Assembly (NCBI GenBank): GCA_018268715.1
Contig: JAFDVZ010000024.1
Coordinates: 62,001 to 126,000, forward strand
Direction: 5' to 3'
From: Acidobacteriota bacterium
Lineage (GTDB): Bacteria > Acidobacteriota > Terriglobia > Bryobacterales > Bryobacteraceae
DNA: 64,000 bases
Positions 16,766 to 25,948 of this stretch are shown piece after piece; the first letter of the stretch is position 1; the number at the start of each line of letters is the position of its first letter. A program made the translations under genes and the position numbers. The notes under the pieces are model-generated. The model did no database searches. It was not told where the DNA came from and saw only the letters and a program-made list of their open reading frames with translations.

Positions 16766-19603
16766 GTGACCCGCCTTCAGGGGAAATTTGCGGTCGCGGT
16801 GGCAGCCATTGCCGTTATTGGCGCCGGCGCGTGGGCTCTGTTTGACCAGTCCCCCCGGCCATCGATTGTTCGCATCGGCTACCAGGACCATTGGCCCGCG
16901 CATTTCATCGACGCCAAGGGCCTACCGGCGGGCTCGGTCGTCGACCTGATTACCCTGGCGGCGCAGCGTGCGAATCTGCGGATCCAGTGGGTGCTGGTTC
17001 CGGCCGGGCCGGACGTGGCGCTGCAAACCGGCGTCGCCGATCTGTGGCCCCTGATGGGCGATCTTCCCGAGCGGCGGGAGCGGTTCTACATCACCGACGC
17101 CTATCAGCGGATCTCTTATCTGGTGATCACGCGGCCGGCCGACCACCTGCACGCCGTGCGGGACCTGATCGGCAAAACGGTCGCGCTGACCGACGTGCCG
17201 GTGGAGTGGCGGCTGGCGAAGCGGAATTTCGGGGCCTCGATCCTCACCCCGCGCAAGACCACGGCCGAAGCGGTGCTGGCGGTCTGTTCGGGGCAGGCCG
17301 ACGGCGCGATCGCGGCCGAGCGTTCGGGGCTATCACAGGGTTTGCCAGAGTGCCGGTCGGAGTTGTCCGTGTTGCCCCTGTTTCCGGACGCGGCCGGCTT
17401 CGGCATCGGGGCGAGCCGCTCCAACCGCGCTGCCTGTCGCCTGGCGGACCTGCTGCGCACCGAGATCGGCCGGTTGGGGCGCGACGGCTCCGTGGCGGCG
17501 CTCGACTTCCGCTGGAACGCGGGGATGTCGACCGAACTGAGCGCCATCGAGGACTATCGGCTGGCGCGATGGCGGCTGCGGGCGCTGGGCCTCTCGCTGG
17601 GGATCTTCGCCGTGCTGGCGCTGTTTGCGGCGGTGCAGGCGCGCCGGCTAAGAGGCGCCCGCCGCCAGGCTGACGCCGCCAACCAAGCCAAGGGTGAGTT
17701 CCTGGCCAATGTCAGCCATGAGATCCGCACGCCGCTGAACGCCATCATCGGCATGGCCAGCCTGATCCTGAGCGAGGTGAACGATCCCGGGCCACTGCGG
17801 CGGACCCGCCTGCTGCTGGACAGCGCCAAGGCGCTGCTGACGCTGGTGAACGACATCCTGGACCTTTCCAAGCTCGAAGCGGGGAAGATGCGGATCGATC
17901 GCGTCGACTTCGACCTGTTGGCGTCGGTCGACGGGGTGGCCGCCATGCTGGCGGTGAAGGCCGAGGAGAAGGGGCTGAAATTCGTCTGTCTTGTGGATTC
18001 CGGCGTGGCGCCGCGGGTGAACGGCGATCCGGACCGTCTGCGCCAGGTGCTGGTGAATCTGGTGGGCAACGCCATCAAGTTCACGGCCACTGGAGGCGTG
18101 ACCCTGCGGGTGCTGCCCGGCGCGCTGCCCGGCTATGTGCGCTTTGAGGTCCACGACACCGGCATCGGCATTTCGCAGGACAAGCAGAAGACGCTGTTCG
18201 ATCCTTTCTCACAGGCCGACGCCTCCACTTCGCGCCGCTTCGGGGGCACGGGATTGGGGCTCGCGATCGTGCGCCGCCTGGTGAGAATCATGGACGGCCA
18301 GGAAGGCATCGAAAGCGTGGAAGGCCAGGGATCGATGTTCTGGTTCACCGCCAACCTACCGGTGATTCAAAACGCTCCGGCGGCGCCGGCCGTGCTGTTT
18401 GCCGGACGCCGGCTGCTGTCGGTGAACCCGCCGGAGGCCGGACGAAAGCTGGAGGAAGCATCCACTCACTGGGGCGCCGTGGTGGAGCCGGTGAGCGAAG
18501 CGGACGCCACGCGCGAGCATCTGCTTTCCGGAGCCGTCTACCACGCGGTGATCACGGAACTGGACGAGGCCACGGGCAACGTCGCCGCGCTGGCGATCGA
18601 GGCGGCGGAGTGGAGCGGCTTGCCGCTGTATGCCTACTCCTCGGACAACGGACGCCTTGCGCAGGTGCGATGGCCGAAACCGTCGGTGAAGGCGCCCGCA
18701 CCCGCCGCGCCGGTGGAGAGCGCCGACGAGACGCCAGAGGCCATAGCTCCGGCTCCGGCCAAGCACCGCGCGCCGCAGCCGGGACCTCGCGCCGCCGCCA
18801 ACGCCAATCACCGCCTGCTGGTGGTGGAGGACAACCGGGTGAACCGAGAGGTGGCGCTGGGCATTCTCGAAAAGCTGGGCTACACGGCGGAATCCGCGGA
18901 AAACGGCGCCGTTGCGCTCGACCTTCTGGCGGTGCGGGATTTCGATCTGGTGCTGATGGACTGCCAGATGCCGGAGATGGACGGATACGAAGCCACGCGG
19001 CGAATCCGCTCGACCTCCACTCCTGTCCGCAACCACAAGATCCCCATCATCGCGCTCACCGCCCACGCTATGTCCTATGACCGCGAGAAGTGCCTGCAGG
19101 CCGGAATGGACGACTACTTGACAAAGCCGATCGATTCGAAAGTGCTCGACCAGACGATTGGCGCATGGCTCGCCCGCGACACCGCGCCGAAAACGGCTGC
19201 CGCCGAGCCTCCGCCCAAGCCCGTGGTGGCTCTCGCCGCGCAGCCCCAGGCCCGGCGGCCCTTGCTCTCCTTCGATCGGGATGGCCTCATCGACCGGCTG
19301 ATGGGCAACGACCAACTGGCCCGCAAAGTGATCGCGACCGTGCTCGACACCGTGCCCGGCCAACTGGCCGCACTGTCGGAGGCGGTGGCGGCGGCCGATA
19401 CCGACAAGGCTCGACTGGCCGCGCACTCCATCAAAGGTTCGGCCGCTAACGCCGGCCTGCCCAGGTTGAGCGAGACCGCCCGCCGCGCCCAGCAACTCAG
19501 CGAAGCCGGCGAATTCGACCGCGTCCGCGAAGTAGCGCCCGAACTCGAGCGCGAGTTCGATGACCTGCGTCCCGCGCTGGCCGCCTTCTGCCAGGGATCC
19601 TGA
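16766..19603 (+). CDS. Hybrid sensor histidine kinase (SBP3-HisKA-HATPase-pseudoREC-REC-Hpt)
   Basis: A 945-residue membrane kinase starting at GTG 16766. Order: membrane anchor about 8-26; periplasmic substrate-binding-like domain (SBP_bac_3) about 35-255; membrane segment about 273-292; HisKA with H318 in ANVSHEIRTPLNAI; HATPase_c with NAIKFT, DTGIGI and GGTGLGLAI; a degenerate receiver about 540-640 with no phospho-acceptor Asp in the expected place; a true receiver with D732 in VLMDCQMPEMDGYE and the TKP lysine; and an Hpt with H887 in AAHSIKGSAANAG. Phosphate should pass from H318 to D732 to H887 and on to an unknown regulator. No response regulator is adjacent; the HDOD protein 1.1 kb away is a possible but unproven output. 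The periplasmic domain suggests a small ligand. Confidence 0.9.
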   Translation: MTRLQGKFAVAVAAIAVIGAGAWALFDQSPRPSIVRIGYQDHWPAHFIDAKGLPAGSVVDLITLAAQRANLRIQWVLVPAGPDVALQTGVADLWPLMGDLPERRERFYITDAYQRISYLVITRPADHLHAVRDLIGKTVALTDVPVEWRLAKRNFGASILTPRKTTAEAVLAVCSGQADGAIAAERSGLSQGLPECRSELSVLPLFPDAAGFGIGASRSNRAACRLADLLRTEIGRLGRDGSVAALDFRWNAGMSTELSAIEDYRLARWRLRALGLSLGIFAVLALFAAVQARRLRGARRQADAANQAKGEFLANVSHEIRTPLNAIIGMASLILSEVNDPGPLRRTRLLLDSAKALLTLVNDILDLSKLEAGKMRIDRVDFDLLASVDGVAAMLAVKAEEKGLKFVCLVDSGVAPRVNGDPDRLRQVLVNLVGNAIKFTATGGVTLRVLPGALPGYVRFEVHDTGIGISQDKQKTLFDPFSQADASTSRRFGGTGLGLAIVRRLVRIMDGQEGIESVEGQGSMFWFTANLPVIQNAPAAPAVLFAGRRLLSVNPPEAGRKLEEASTHWGAVVEPVSEADATREHLLSGAVYHAVITELDEATGNVAALAIEAAEWSGLPLYAYSSDNGRLAQVRWPKPSVKAPAPAAPVESADETPEAIAPAPAKHRAPQPGPRAAANANHRLLVVEDNRVNREVALGILEKLGYTAESAENGAVALDLLAVRDFDLVLMDCQMPEMDGYEATRRIRSTSTPVRNHKIPIIALTAHAMSYDREKCLQAGMDDYLTKPIDSKVLDQTIGAWLARDTAPKTAAAEPPPKPVVALAAQPQARRPLLSFDRDGLIDRLMGNDQLARKVIATVLDTVPGQLAALSEAVAAADTDKARLAAHSIKGSAANAGLPRLSETARRAQQLSEAGEFDRVREVAPELEREFDDLRPALAAFCQGS

Positions 19604-19790
19604 GCGGGGCCGCGCCGCGCCGTGGATTCGCCAAGGGTTGTGAGGCGAGCGCCGAGGCGGCATAGTCGAAGCACTGTCGCACTTCGGTGATCGGGTCCGC
19701 CGCGCGCTGGTGTTCGTACTCGATCATTGCGGGAATGGAGTACCGCTTGGCGTCAACAGGCCGCGGATGTCGGTTTGCCCGTGGCTGGCA
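19592..19790 (-). pseudogene. Decayed partial tandem copy of the 3' end of the sugar-isomerase-like gene
   Basis: This 200-base stretch repeats, with about 80 percent identity by eye and a roughly 9-base deletion, the block 19789-19995 that holds the C-terminal codons of the intact gene. Translated on the reverse strand it gives MIEYEHQRAADPITEVRQCF against MIEYEYQGAADPITEVRKCF in the intact copy, then runs out of frame. The left end of the repeat includes the last codons and stop of the histidine kinase (CAGGGATCCTGAGCGGGG versus CAGGAGTCCTGAGCGGGC), so the duplication unit spanned the gene junction. It is a non-functional remnant. Confidence 0.8.
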
Positions 19791-19836
19791 GGAGTCCTGA
19801 GCGGGCGGGGCCGCGCGGTGGATTCGCCAATGGCTG

Positions 19837-20688
19837 TCAGGCGAGCGCCGACCGGCAATAATCGAAGCACTTTCGCACTTCGGTGATTGGATCCGCCGCG
19901 CCCTGGTATTCGTATTCGATCATCGCCGGAATGGGATACCGCTTCGCTTCAAGCAGCTTCAACACTCCGCGGATGTCGGTTTCCCCCTGGCCAAACGGCA
20001 GGTTGGCGCCCTGGTTCTTCTTGCGATCCTTCAGATGCAGGGTCAGGATCCGGGCGTGATGCTCGTCGAGGAACTTCACCGGATCGAATCCCGCCGCCGT
20101 GAAGTGCCCGATGTCCAGGTTGATGGCGATGTACTCCGACTTACCCCGCATGGCGGCGGCGAAATCGTCGGGCGTCGCGAACTCGTTGGGGCGGATTCGC
20201 GAATGGTTGTGCATGCCTACCGAGATCTTGTACTTGCGCGCGAATGGATCGATCCGCGCGGCCACCGAAACGGTCGACGAGGCTGTGATGCGGGCGAGTC
20301 CCATGGCGTGCGCGATCCGGAAGCCGTTCTCAATCTCCAGATCGCTCCAATCGTCGCGGAAACTGTAGTTGAGCGCGTACAGCACGACGCCCGCCGAGTC
20401 GAACTTCCGCCGCACCTGCTTCATCTGATCGAGCGGAGGGTTCTGGCGGAAGGCGGCGAGCGCTTCCTTTCCCTCCGGTTCGATGTGGATGGAGGCCAGT
20501 TCGCAATAGCCTAGGCCCGTCTTCTTGCAGGCGTCGATGGCGGTGTCCACGTTGCGGGGCCCGATGGCCCGGAAACTGTAAGACTGGGCCCCCAACATGA
20601 CGCCCTTCACCTTGGAATCGAGGCGGGCGCCCAGGGCGGAAAGCGGCGAGGCCAGCGCCAGCTTCGCGAAATCGCGGCGAGTGTGCAT
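19837..20688 (-). CDS. Sugar phosphate isomerase/epimerase (AP endonuclease 2 family), Tat-type leader
   Basis: A 283-residue TIM-barrel protein of the xylose-isomerase-like AP_endonuc_2 family. A Tat-like leader (MHTRRDFAKLALASP) precedes the barrel. Conserved acidic and histidine residues that would bind a divalent metal are seen in ELASIHIEPEG, GMHNHSRI, INLDIGHFTA, LTLHLKDRK and MIEYEYQGA. It would isomerise or epimerise a free or phosphorylated sugar; the substrate is unknown. It starts 51 bases after the HDOD gene on the same strand. A GACAAT hexamer sits seven bases before the ATG, consistent with a near-leaderless message. A degenerate copy of its 3' end lies just downstream. Confidence 0.86.
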   Translation of the reverse strand: MHTRRDFAKLALASPLSALGARLDSKVKGVMLGAQSYSFRAIGPRNVDTAIDACKKTGLGYCELASIHIEPEGKEALAAFRQNPPLDQMKQVRRKFDSAGVVLYALNYSFRDDWSDLEIENGFRIAHAMGLARITASSTVSVAARIDPFARKYKISVGMHNHSRIRPNEFATPDDFAAAMRGKSEYIAINLDIGHFTAAGFDPVKFLDEHHARILTLHLKDRKKNQGANLPFGQGETDIRGVLKLLEAKRYPIPAMIEYEYQGAADPITEVRKCFDYCRSALA

Positions 20689-20739
20689 GGTGGCGATTGT
20701 CGCACGGGGCCGGTGGACGTTATCGGGCGGGGGCGCCGA

Positions 20740-21531
20740 TCAGAAGTTGTACTCGCACTCGATGGCGTTGATGGTGACGGCGATGCGCTCCACCAGATCC
20801 TCATCCACCACCGGCTCCTCGCCTTCCAGGGGACGGTTCACCACCGCGTAGCCCAGGTGCGCCGCCGTCGAGCAGGCCAGTTGCACGATGGTGATGATCG
20901 GCGATTGCAGACCCTGCGACTCATGGTGGCGCTCGGCGGCTTCGACGACGAACTCGGGCAGGAACCACGAGCGGGCGATCCAGGCGCCTGCCGCCCGATG
21001 GTCGATGCCGAAGGCGGCTCGTTCGGCGGCGAATACATCCCCCGGCTCCTCCGCGATCGCTTCATACTGATCCGGGGCGTTGACGGCCAGGGCGAGCCGT
21101 CCGATGTCGTGCATGAGCGCGGCCGTGTAGGCATGGTCCGGATCGACGTCAAAGCTGCAGGCGAACTCCTTGCCGGCGATGGCGCAGGCCAGATTGTGAC
21201 GCCAGCATCGGCGCACAATGGCGCTGCCGGCGGCGCGCCGCAGCAGTTTCGACATCGTCAGAGTGAGCACCAGGCCGCTGACGCGCGTGGCGCCAAGCAT
21301 CGAGATCGCCTGCATCACGGTGTTGCAGTGGTAGCGCCCGCCGAGCGGAGAGTTGGCCATGCGCAGGACCTCCGCGGCGAGCGCCGCGTCGGTGTTCAAC
21401 ACCCGCGCCACCTCGACGAAACTCACGCCTTCCTTGGACAGCAACTGCATCAACCGGCCCGCGGCCGGCGGGAACGGGGGCAGATTCCGCAGAGCGGGCG
21501 GCGCCGCTGCGGTGGAACCTGTAACAACCAC
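20740..21531 (-). CDS. HDOD-domain signalling protein
   Basis: A 263-residue HDOD protein starting at GTG 21531. The N-terminal helical region (about 12-105) has the LPPFPPAAGRLMQLL and ALAAEVLRMANSP segments typical of HDOD, and the HD-type core contains H141-D142 in ALMHDIGRLAL with H-x-x-x-H further on (EAAERHHES). HDOD proteins usually lack hydrolase activity and act as output or scaffold domains in two-component and cyclic-di-GMP networks. It diverges from the acyl-CoA-binding protein gene and sits near the orphan hybrid kinase; a functional link is only inferred. Confidence 0.86.
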   Translation of the reverse strand: MVVTGSTAAAPPALRNLPPFPPAAGRLMQLLSKEGVSFVEVARVLNTDAALAAEVLRMANSPLGGRYHCNTVMQAISMLGATRVSGLVLTLTMSKLLRRAAGSAIVRRCWRHNLACAIAGKEFACSFDVDPDHAYTAALMHDIGRLALAVNAPDQYEAIAEEPGDVFAAERAAFGIDHRAAGAWIARSWFLPEFVVEAAERHHESQGLQSPIITIVQLACSTAAHLGYAVVNRPLEGEEPVVDEDLVERIAVTINAIECEYNF

Positions 21532-21608
21532 TGCTTTCCATATCGACGCCGACGACGGAATGTTGAGCCATGGCGCGCGGAGGCCGACGGTGTTATAAAC
21601 AGACAGAT

Positions 21609-21866
21609 ATGTCCGATTTGATGGCTCGATTCACCCAGGCCCAGGCGGATGCGAACCAACTGGCTTCGCGTCCGGACGATCAAACCATGCTGAAACTGTA
21701 CGCCTTGTACAAGCAGGCCACGGTTGGGGATGCGACGGGGGACCGGCCCGGCGTGTTCGACTTTGTGAGGCGGGCGAAGTTCGACGCATGGTCGGCGGTG
21801 GAGGGGACCTCGAAAAACGATGCGATGAAGCAGTACATTGCGCTGGTGGCGTCGCTGGGGCGGTAG
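21609..21866 (+). CDS. Acyl-CoA-binding protein
   Basis: An 85-residue protein, almost exactly the length of ACBP. The acyl-CoA-binding signature is clear: LASRPDDQTMLKLYALYKQA followed by TVGDATGDRPGVFDFVRRAKFDAW. ACBPs are cytosolic four-helix proteins that carry medium- and long-chain acyl-CoAs; the conserved Tyr/Lys residues of helix 2 (LYALYKQAT) contact the CoA. ACBP is common in eukaryotes and scattered in bacteria. Start ATG 21609 preferred over an upstream in-frame codon because it matches family length. A TATAAA hexamer lies nine bases before it. The ICMT-like gene follows by 30 bases. Confidence 0.9.
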   Translation: MSDLMARFTQAQADANQLASRPDDQTMLKLYALYKQATVGDATGDRPGVFDFVRRAKFDAWSAVEGTSKNDAMKQYIALVASLGR

Positions 21867-21896
21867 GGACGGGCGGGATCGACGATCGGGGACGCT

Positions 21897-22559
21897 GTGA
21901 AAAAAGTACTGACATCGATGTTTGGTTTGGTCATCGCCGGGGCCTGCCTGTTCGGATCGGCGGGCCGGCTGGATTGGGCGAACGCGTGGGTGCTGCTGGG
22001 CCTCAACCTGGCGGCCGGCGTGGTGAGTTCGATCATCATCGCGAGCGACGCGGGGTTGAACGCCGAACGCAGCAACGTGAAGGCGGGCAAGGATTGGGAT
22101 AAGCCGATTGTGGCGGTGGTGGTGCTGATCGGCCCGATGGCGACGTGGATCACGGCGGGCCTGGACGAGAGGTTTCACTGGTCGGGCGCGATGGCGGGGG
22201 CGGCGATGGCGGCGGGAGTGGCGATCGCGGCGATGGCGGCGGCGTTGATTGCGTGGTCGATGTACGCCAACCGGTTCTTTTCCGCGGTGGTGCGGATTCA
22301 GCGGGATCGGGGGCATGTGGTGATTTCGGACGGGCCGTATGGATTCGTGCGGCATCCGGGCTACGCGGGAATCGCGGCCTTCACGCTGGCGACGCCGTTG
22401 ATCCTGAATTCGCGATGGGCGTTTCTGCCGGCGGCGTTGACGGCGGGGGCGAGCGTGTTGCGGACGGCGCTCGAGGATCGCACGCTGCGCCGGGAACTGG
22501 ATGGGTACGCCGAGTACGCGGGACGGGTGAGGAGCCGGCTGATTCCGTTGATTTGGTGA
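21897..22559 (+). CDS. Isoprenylcysteine carboxyl methyltransferase-family membrane protein
   Basis: A 220-residue integral membrane protein with about five hydrophobic segments, starting at GTG 21897. The C-terminal half has the ICMT/PEMT-like signature GPYGFVRHPGYAGIAAF (SAM-binding RHPxY) and EDRTLRRELDGYAEYAGRV. Bacterial members methylate unknown lipid or protein substrates using S-adenosylmethionine. The position 30 bases after ACBP and 43 bases before the transglutaminase gene allows co-transcription, but the latter has its own -10-like element. Substrate is unknown. Confidence 0.8.
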   Translation: MKKVLTSMFGLVIAGACLFGSAGRLDWANAWVLLGLNLAAGVVSSIIIASDAGLNAERSNVKAGKDWDKPIVAVVVLIGPMATWITAGLDERFHWSGAMAGAAMAAGVAIAAMAAALIAWSMYANRFFSAVVRIQRDRGHVVISDGPYGFVRHPGYAGIAAFTLATPLILNSRWAFLPAALTAGASVLRTALEDRTLRRELDGYAEYAGRVRSRLIPLIW

Positions 22560-22591
22560 CGGCGGCAAGCGGTTGGCGGCGCGCGCTCCCG

Positions 22592-22597
22592 TACAAT
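22592..22597 (+). promoter_or_regulatory. Candidate -10 element of the transglutaminase operon
   Basis: TACAAT ends five bases before the ATG at 22603, so transcription from it would begin at or next to the start codon and give a leaderless message. No good -35 hexamer at normal spacing was found. Confidence 0.3.
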
Positions 22598-22602
22598 AGG
22601 TC

Positions 22603-25600
22603 ATGGCGATACGCGTAGCGCTTCACCATAAGACCAGCTATCATTACGACCGGCTCGTAAAGCTCTCACCTCAAATCATCCGGTTGCGTCCGGCCGCGCA
22701 CTGCCGCACCCCGGTAATCAGCTACTCGCTCAACGTCGAGCCCAAACCGCACTTTCTGAACTGGCAGCAGGATCCGCAGAACAATCACCTGGCCCGCGTC
22801 GTTTTTCCCGACCCCGTCCACGACTTCTCCGTCGAAGTGGACCTTGTCGCGGAAATGGTGGTGATCAACCCGTTCGACTTTTTCCTGGAGCCGGCGGCGG
22901 AGAAGTACCCATTCGTGTACGAGGCGTGGCTCGAGGAGGAGCTTGCGCCCTTCCGGCAACTGCACGCAGCGGGACCGTTGTTTCAGGAGTACCTGGCGGC
23001 GATTCCGCGGGGCGAGCGGCACTCGGTGAACTTCCTGGTGGACCTGAATCAACGCCTGCAGCACGATATCCGCTATGTGATCCGCATGGAGCCGGGCGTT
23101 CAGGCGGCCGAGGAGACGCTCGCGAAACGAAGCGGATCCTGCCGGGACAGCGCGCTGCTGCTGATGCAACTGCTGCGCCATCTGGGGTTGGCCGCCCGCT
23201 TCGTGTCGGGCTACCTGGTGCAGTTGAAGCCCGATGTGAAGCCCTTGGAGGGGCCGGCGGGAACCGATCACGATTTCACGGACCTGCACGCCTGGACCGA
23301 GGTGTACCTGCCCGGCGCCGGATGGGTGGGCCTGGATCCCACTTCCGGACTGTTCGCCGGCGAGGGACACCTGCCGGTGGCCGCCACGCCCGAGCCGATG
23401 TCGGCCGCGCCGATCACCGGAATGGTGGAGCCGTGCGAGGTCGAGTTCCAGCACGAGATGAAAGTGACGCGCATTCACGAGGACCCGCGCGTCACCTTGC
23501 CCTATACCGACTCGCAGTGGAATCGCATCGAGGCGCTGGGCCACCGCATCGATGAAGATCTGAAGAAGGGCGATGTCCGGTTGACCATGGGCGGCGAGCC
23601 AACCTTCGTCGGCGCCGAGAATACCGATGCGCCGGAGTGGAATAACGCCGCGCACGGCGAACAGAAGCGCCGGCTGGCGGGGGACCTGCTGACACGGCTG
23701 CGCGACCGCTTCGCCTATGGCGCGGTGCTGCATTACGGGCAGGGCAAGTGGTATCCCGGCGAATCGCTGCCGCGGTGGGCGCTGACCTGTATGTGGCGCA
23801 AGGATGGAGCGCCGCTGTGGCGCAATTACGCGCTGCTGGCCGACGATCAGCACGTGTACCACTTCACCGATGTCGACGCTCGCCGGTTCGCCGAGACGCT
23901 TTCGCGCAACCTGGAGCTGGAGCCCGAGTTCGTCCAGCCGGCCTATGAGGACCCGATTCATTATCTGGCCAAGGAGGGGCGGCTGCCGGTGAACGTCGAG
24001 CCGGGCGCCGAGGAATTGGCTGAGCCGGAGGAGCGCGAACGGCTGCGGCGGGTCTTTATCGAGCGCGGGCTCGACCAGCCGGTGGGCTATGTGTTGCCGC
24101 TGGCCCGGCGATGGGGCAAGAATGGGCCGGAGTGGCAATCCGGGCTGTGGATGCTGCGGTCGCAGCACCTGCGGCTGTTGCCGGGCGATTCGCCGTTGGG
24201 GTTGCGGTTGCCGCTCGAGTCGCTGCCGTGGGTGGCGGAGGAGTTTCGGGAGAACCTGTATCCGATGGATCCGTTCGCGCCGGCGCGGCCGCTGCCTCGG
24301 CGACAGAGCCGGTTCCAGGTGGATTTCAGCCCCCGGGACCGCTCGCAGCGCATCGCCGAGCAGAAGGCGGAGAGCGGGGCTCGGACGCCGAAGCAGTATG
24401 GTCCACCGCCTCGGACGGCGTTGTGTGTCGAGGCTCGACGGGGCCGGATCCACATCTTCCTGCCGCCGCTGGGATCGCTCGAGGATTTCTGCGAGTTGCT
24501 GTGGTCGCTCGAGAATACGGCGGCGGAGACGAGCATTCCGATCATCCTCGAAGGCTATGCGCCGGCGTGGGATTCGCGGATCGAGAGCTTCAAGATTACG
24601 CCGGACCCGGGCGTGATCGAGGTGAACGTCCAGCCGGCCAAGAGCTGGGACCAACTGGTCCGCAATACGACGATTTTGTACGAGGAGGCGCACCTATCGC
24701 GGCTGGCCACCGAGAAGTTCATGCTGGATGGGCGGCATTCGGGCACCGGCGGCGGCAACCACATTGTCGTCGGCGCGGCGACTCCCGCCGATAGCCCGTT
24801 CCTGCGGCGGCCGGACCTGCTGCGCAGCCTGATCGCGTATTGGCTGAACCATCCGTCGCTCTCCTATCTGTTCAGCGGGCTGTTTATCGGGCCGACCAGC
24901 CAGGCGCCGCGCGTCGATGAGGCGCGGCAGGACGCGGTGCACGAACTCGAGCTCGCGTTCACCGAGATTCCAGAGCCCGAGCAGGGGCCTTGTCCGCCGT
25001 GGATTGTAGACCGCATCCTGCGCAACCTGCTGGTGGATGTCACGGGCAACACCCATCGGGCCGAGTTCTGCATCGACAAGCTGTACTCGCCGGATTCGAT
25101 CACGGGGCGGCTGGGGTTGGTGGAGTTTCGCGCCTTTGAGATGCCGCCGCATGCGCGCATGAGCCTGACCCAGCAGTTGCTGCTGCGCACGCTGATCGCC
25201 TGGTTCTGGAATCAGCCGTATCGCGAGAGGCTGGTGCGGTGGGGCACGCGATTGCACGACGAGTTCATGCTGCCGTGGTTTGTCGATCGGGATTTCCGGA
25301 CGGTCATCGACGAGGTGAACCGGGCCGGGTATCCGCTGGAGGCCGAGTGGTTCGCGCCGCACTTCGAGTTCCGCTATCCGGTGTTCGGCCGAGTGCAGTA
25401 CCTGGGCATCGAACTGGAGCTGCGGCAGGCCACCGAGCCGTGGCATGTGCTGGGGGAGGAGGCGACTTCCGGCGGAACGGCGCGCTATGTCGATTCTTCG
25501 GTGGAGCGGCTGCAAGTCCGGGTGAGAGGTTTGGTGGGAGAACGGTACTCGATTACTTGCAACGGGCGCCGCGTCCCACTGCATCCGACCGGGACCAACG

Positions 25601-25944
25601 GCGAATATGTGGCTGGAGTCCGGTTCAGGGCCTGGCAGCCGGCGTCCTGTCTCCATCCGACGATACCGATACACACGCCGTTGGTGTTCGACATCGTGGA
25701 TTCCTGGTCCGGACGATCGATCGGCGGGTGCACGTACCATGTCGCACACCCGGCCGGAAGGAACTACGAGACGTTCCCCGTGAATTCGTACGAGGCCGAG
25801 GCGCGGCGAATCGCGCGCTTCTTCGGAATCGGGCATACGCCGGGTCCGGTCGCGGCGGCGAGCCGTGACGCGAACCCGGAATTTCCGATGACGCTCGATC
25901 TTCGCCGACCGGTGACCCGTTCTCTTGTTACACTCGCGAGATAA
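22603..25944 (+). CDS. Transglutaminase-like protein with DUF2126 (predicted amidoligase) domain
   Basis: A 1113-residue cytosolic protein. The N-terminal 290 residues hold a transglutaminase N-domain and a papain-fold transglutaminase core with the triad C180 (KRSGSCRDSA), H229 (DLHAWTEVYL) and D245 (GLDPTSG). From about residue 310 to the end lies DUF2126, a domain found almost only fused to such transglutaminases; its fold has been proposed to be amidoligase-like (recalled from family descriptions). Together with the next two genes it matches the conserved cluster of transglutaminase, circularly permuted ATP-grasp and alpha-E genes, predicted to make or cut peptide-like amide bonds. No signal peptide is seen. 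Biochemical substrate unknown. It is the first of five rightward genes. Confidence 0.88.
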   Translation: MAIRVALHHKTSYHYDRLVKLSPQIIRLRPAAHCRTPVISYSLNVEPKPHFLNWQQDPQNNHLARVVFPDPVHDFSVEVDLVAEMVVINPFDFFLEPAAEKYPFVYEAWLEEELAPFRQLHAAGPLFQEYLAAIPRGERHSVNFLVDLNQRLQHDIRYVIRMEPGVQAAEETLAKRSGSCRDSALLLMQLLRHLGLAARFVSGYLVQLKPDVKPLEGPAGTDHDFTDLHAWTEVYLPGAGWVGLDPTSGLFAGEGHLPVAATPEPMSAAPITGMVEPCEVEFQHEMKVTRIHEDPRVTLPYTDSQWNRIEALGHRIDEDLKKGDVRLTMGGEPTFVGAENTDAPEWNNAAHGEQKRRLAGDLLTRLRDRFAYGAVLHYGQGKWYPGESLPRWALTCMWRKDGAPLWRNYALLADDQHVYHFTDVDARRFAETLSRNLELEPEFVQPAYEDPIHYLAKEGRLPVNVEPGAEELAEPEERERLRRVFIERGLDQPVGYVLPLARRWGKNGPEWQSGLWMLRSQHLRLLPGDSPLGLRLPLESLPWVAEEFRENLYPMDPFAPARPLPRRQSRFQVDFSPRDRSQRIAEQKAESGARTPKQYGPPPRTALCVEARRGRIHIFLPPLGSLEDFCELLWSLENTAAETSIPIILEGYAPAWDSRIESFKITPDPGVIEVNVQPAKSWDQLVRNTTILYEEAHLSRLATEKFMLDGRHSGTGGGNHIVVGAATPADSPFLRRPDLLRSLIAYWLNHPSLSYLFSGLFIGPTSQAPRVDEARQDAVHELELAFTEIPEPEQGPCPPWIVDRILRNLLVDVTGNTHRAEFCIDKLYSPDSITGRLGLVEFRAFEMPPHARMSLTQQLLLRTLIAWFWNQPYRERLVRWGTRLHDEFMLPWFVDRDFRTVIDEVNRAGYPLEAEWFAPHFEFRYPVFGRVQYLGIELELRQATEPWHVLGEEATSGGTARYVDSSVERLQVRVRGLVGERYSITCNGRRVPLHPTGTNGEYVAGVRFRAWQPASCLHPTIPIHTPLVFDIVDSWSGRSIGGCTYHVAHPAGRNYETFPVNSYEAEARRIARFFGIGHTPGPVAAASRDANPEFPMTLDLRRPVTRSLVTLAR

Positions 25945-25948
25945 GGCC

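Noticed and set aside
22666-24693. Open frame of 675 codons opposite the transglutaminase-DUF2126 gene
   Set aside because: Arg/Gln/Leu-rich shadow typical of high-GC third positions, with no family resemblance.
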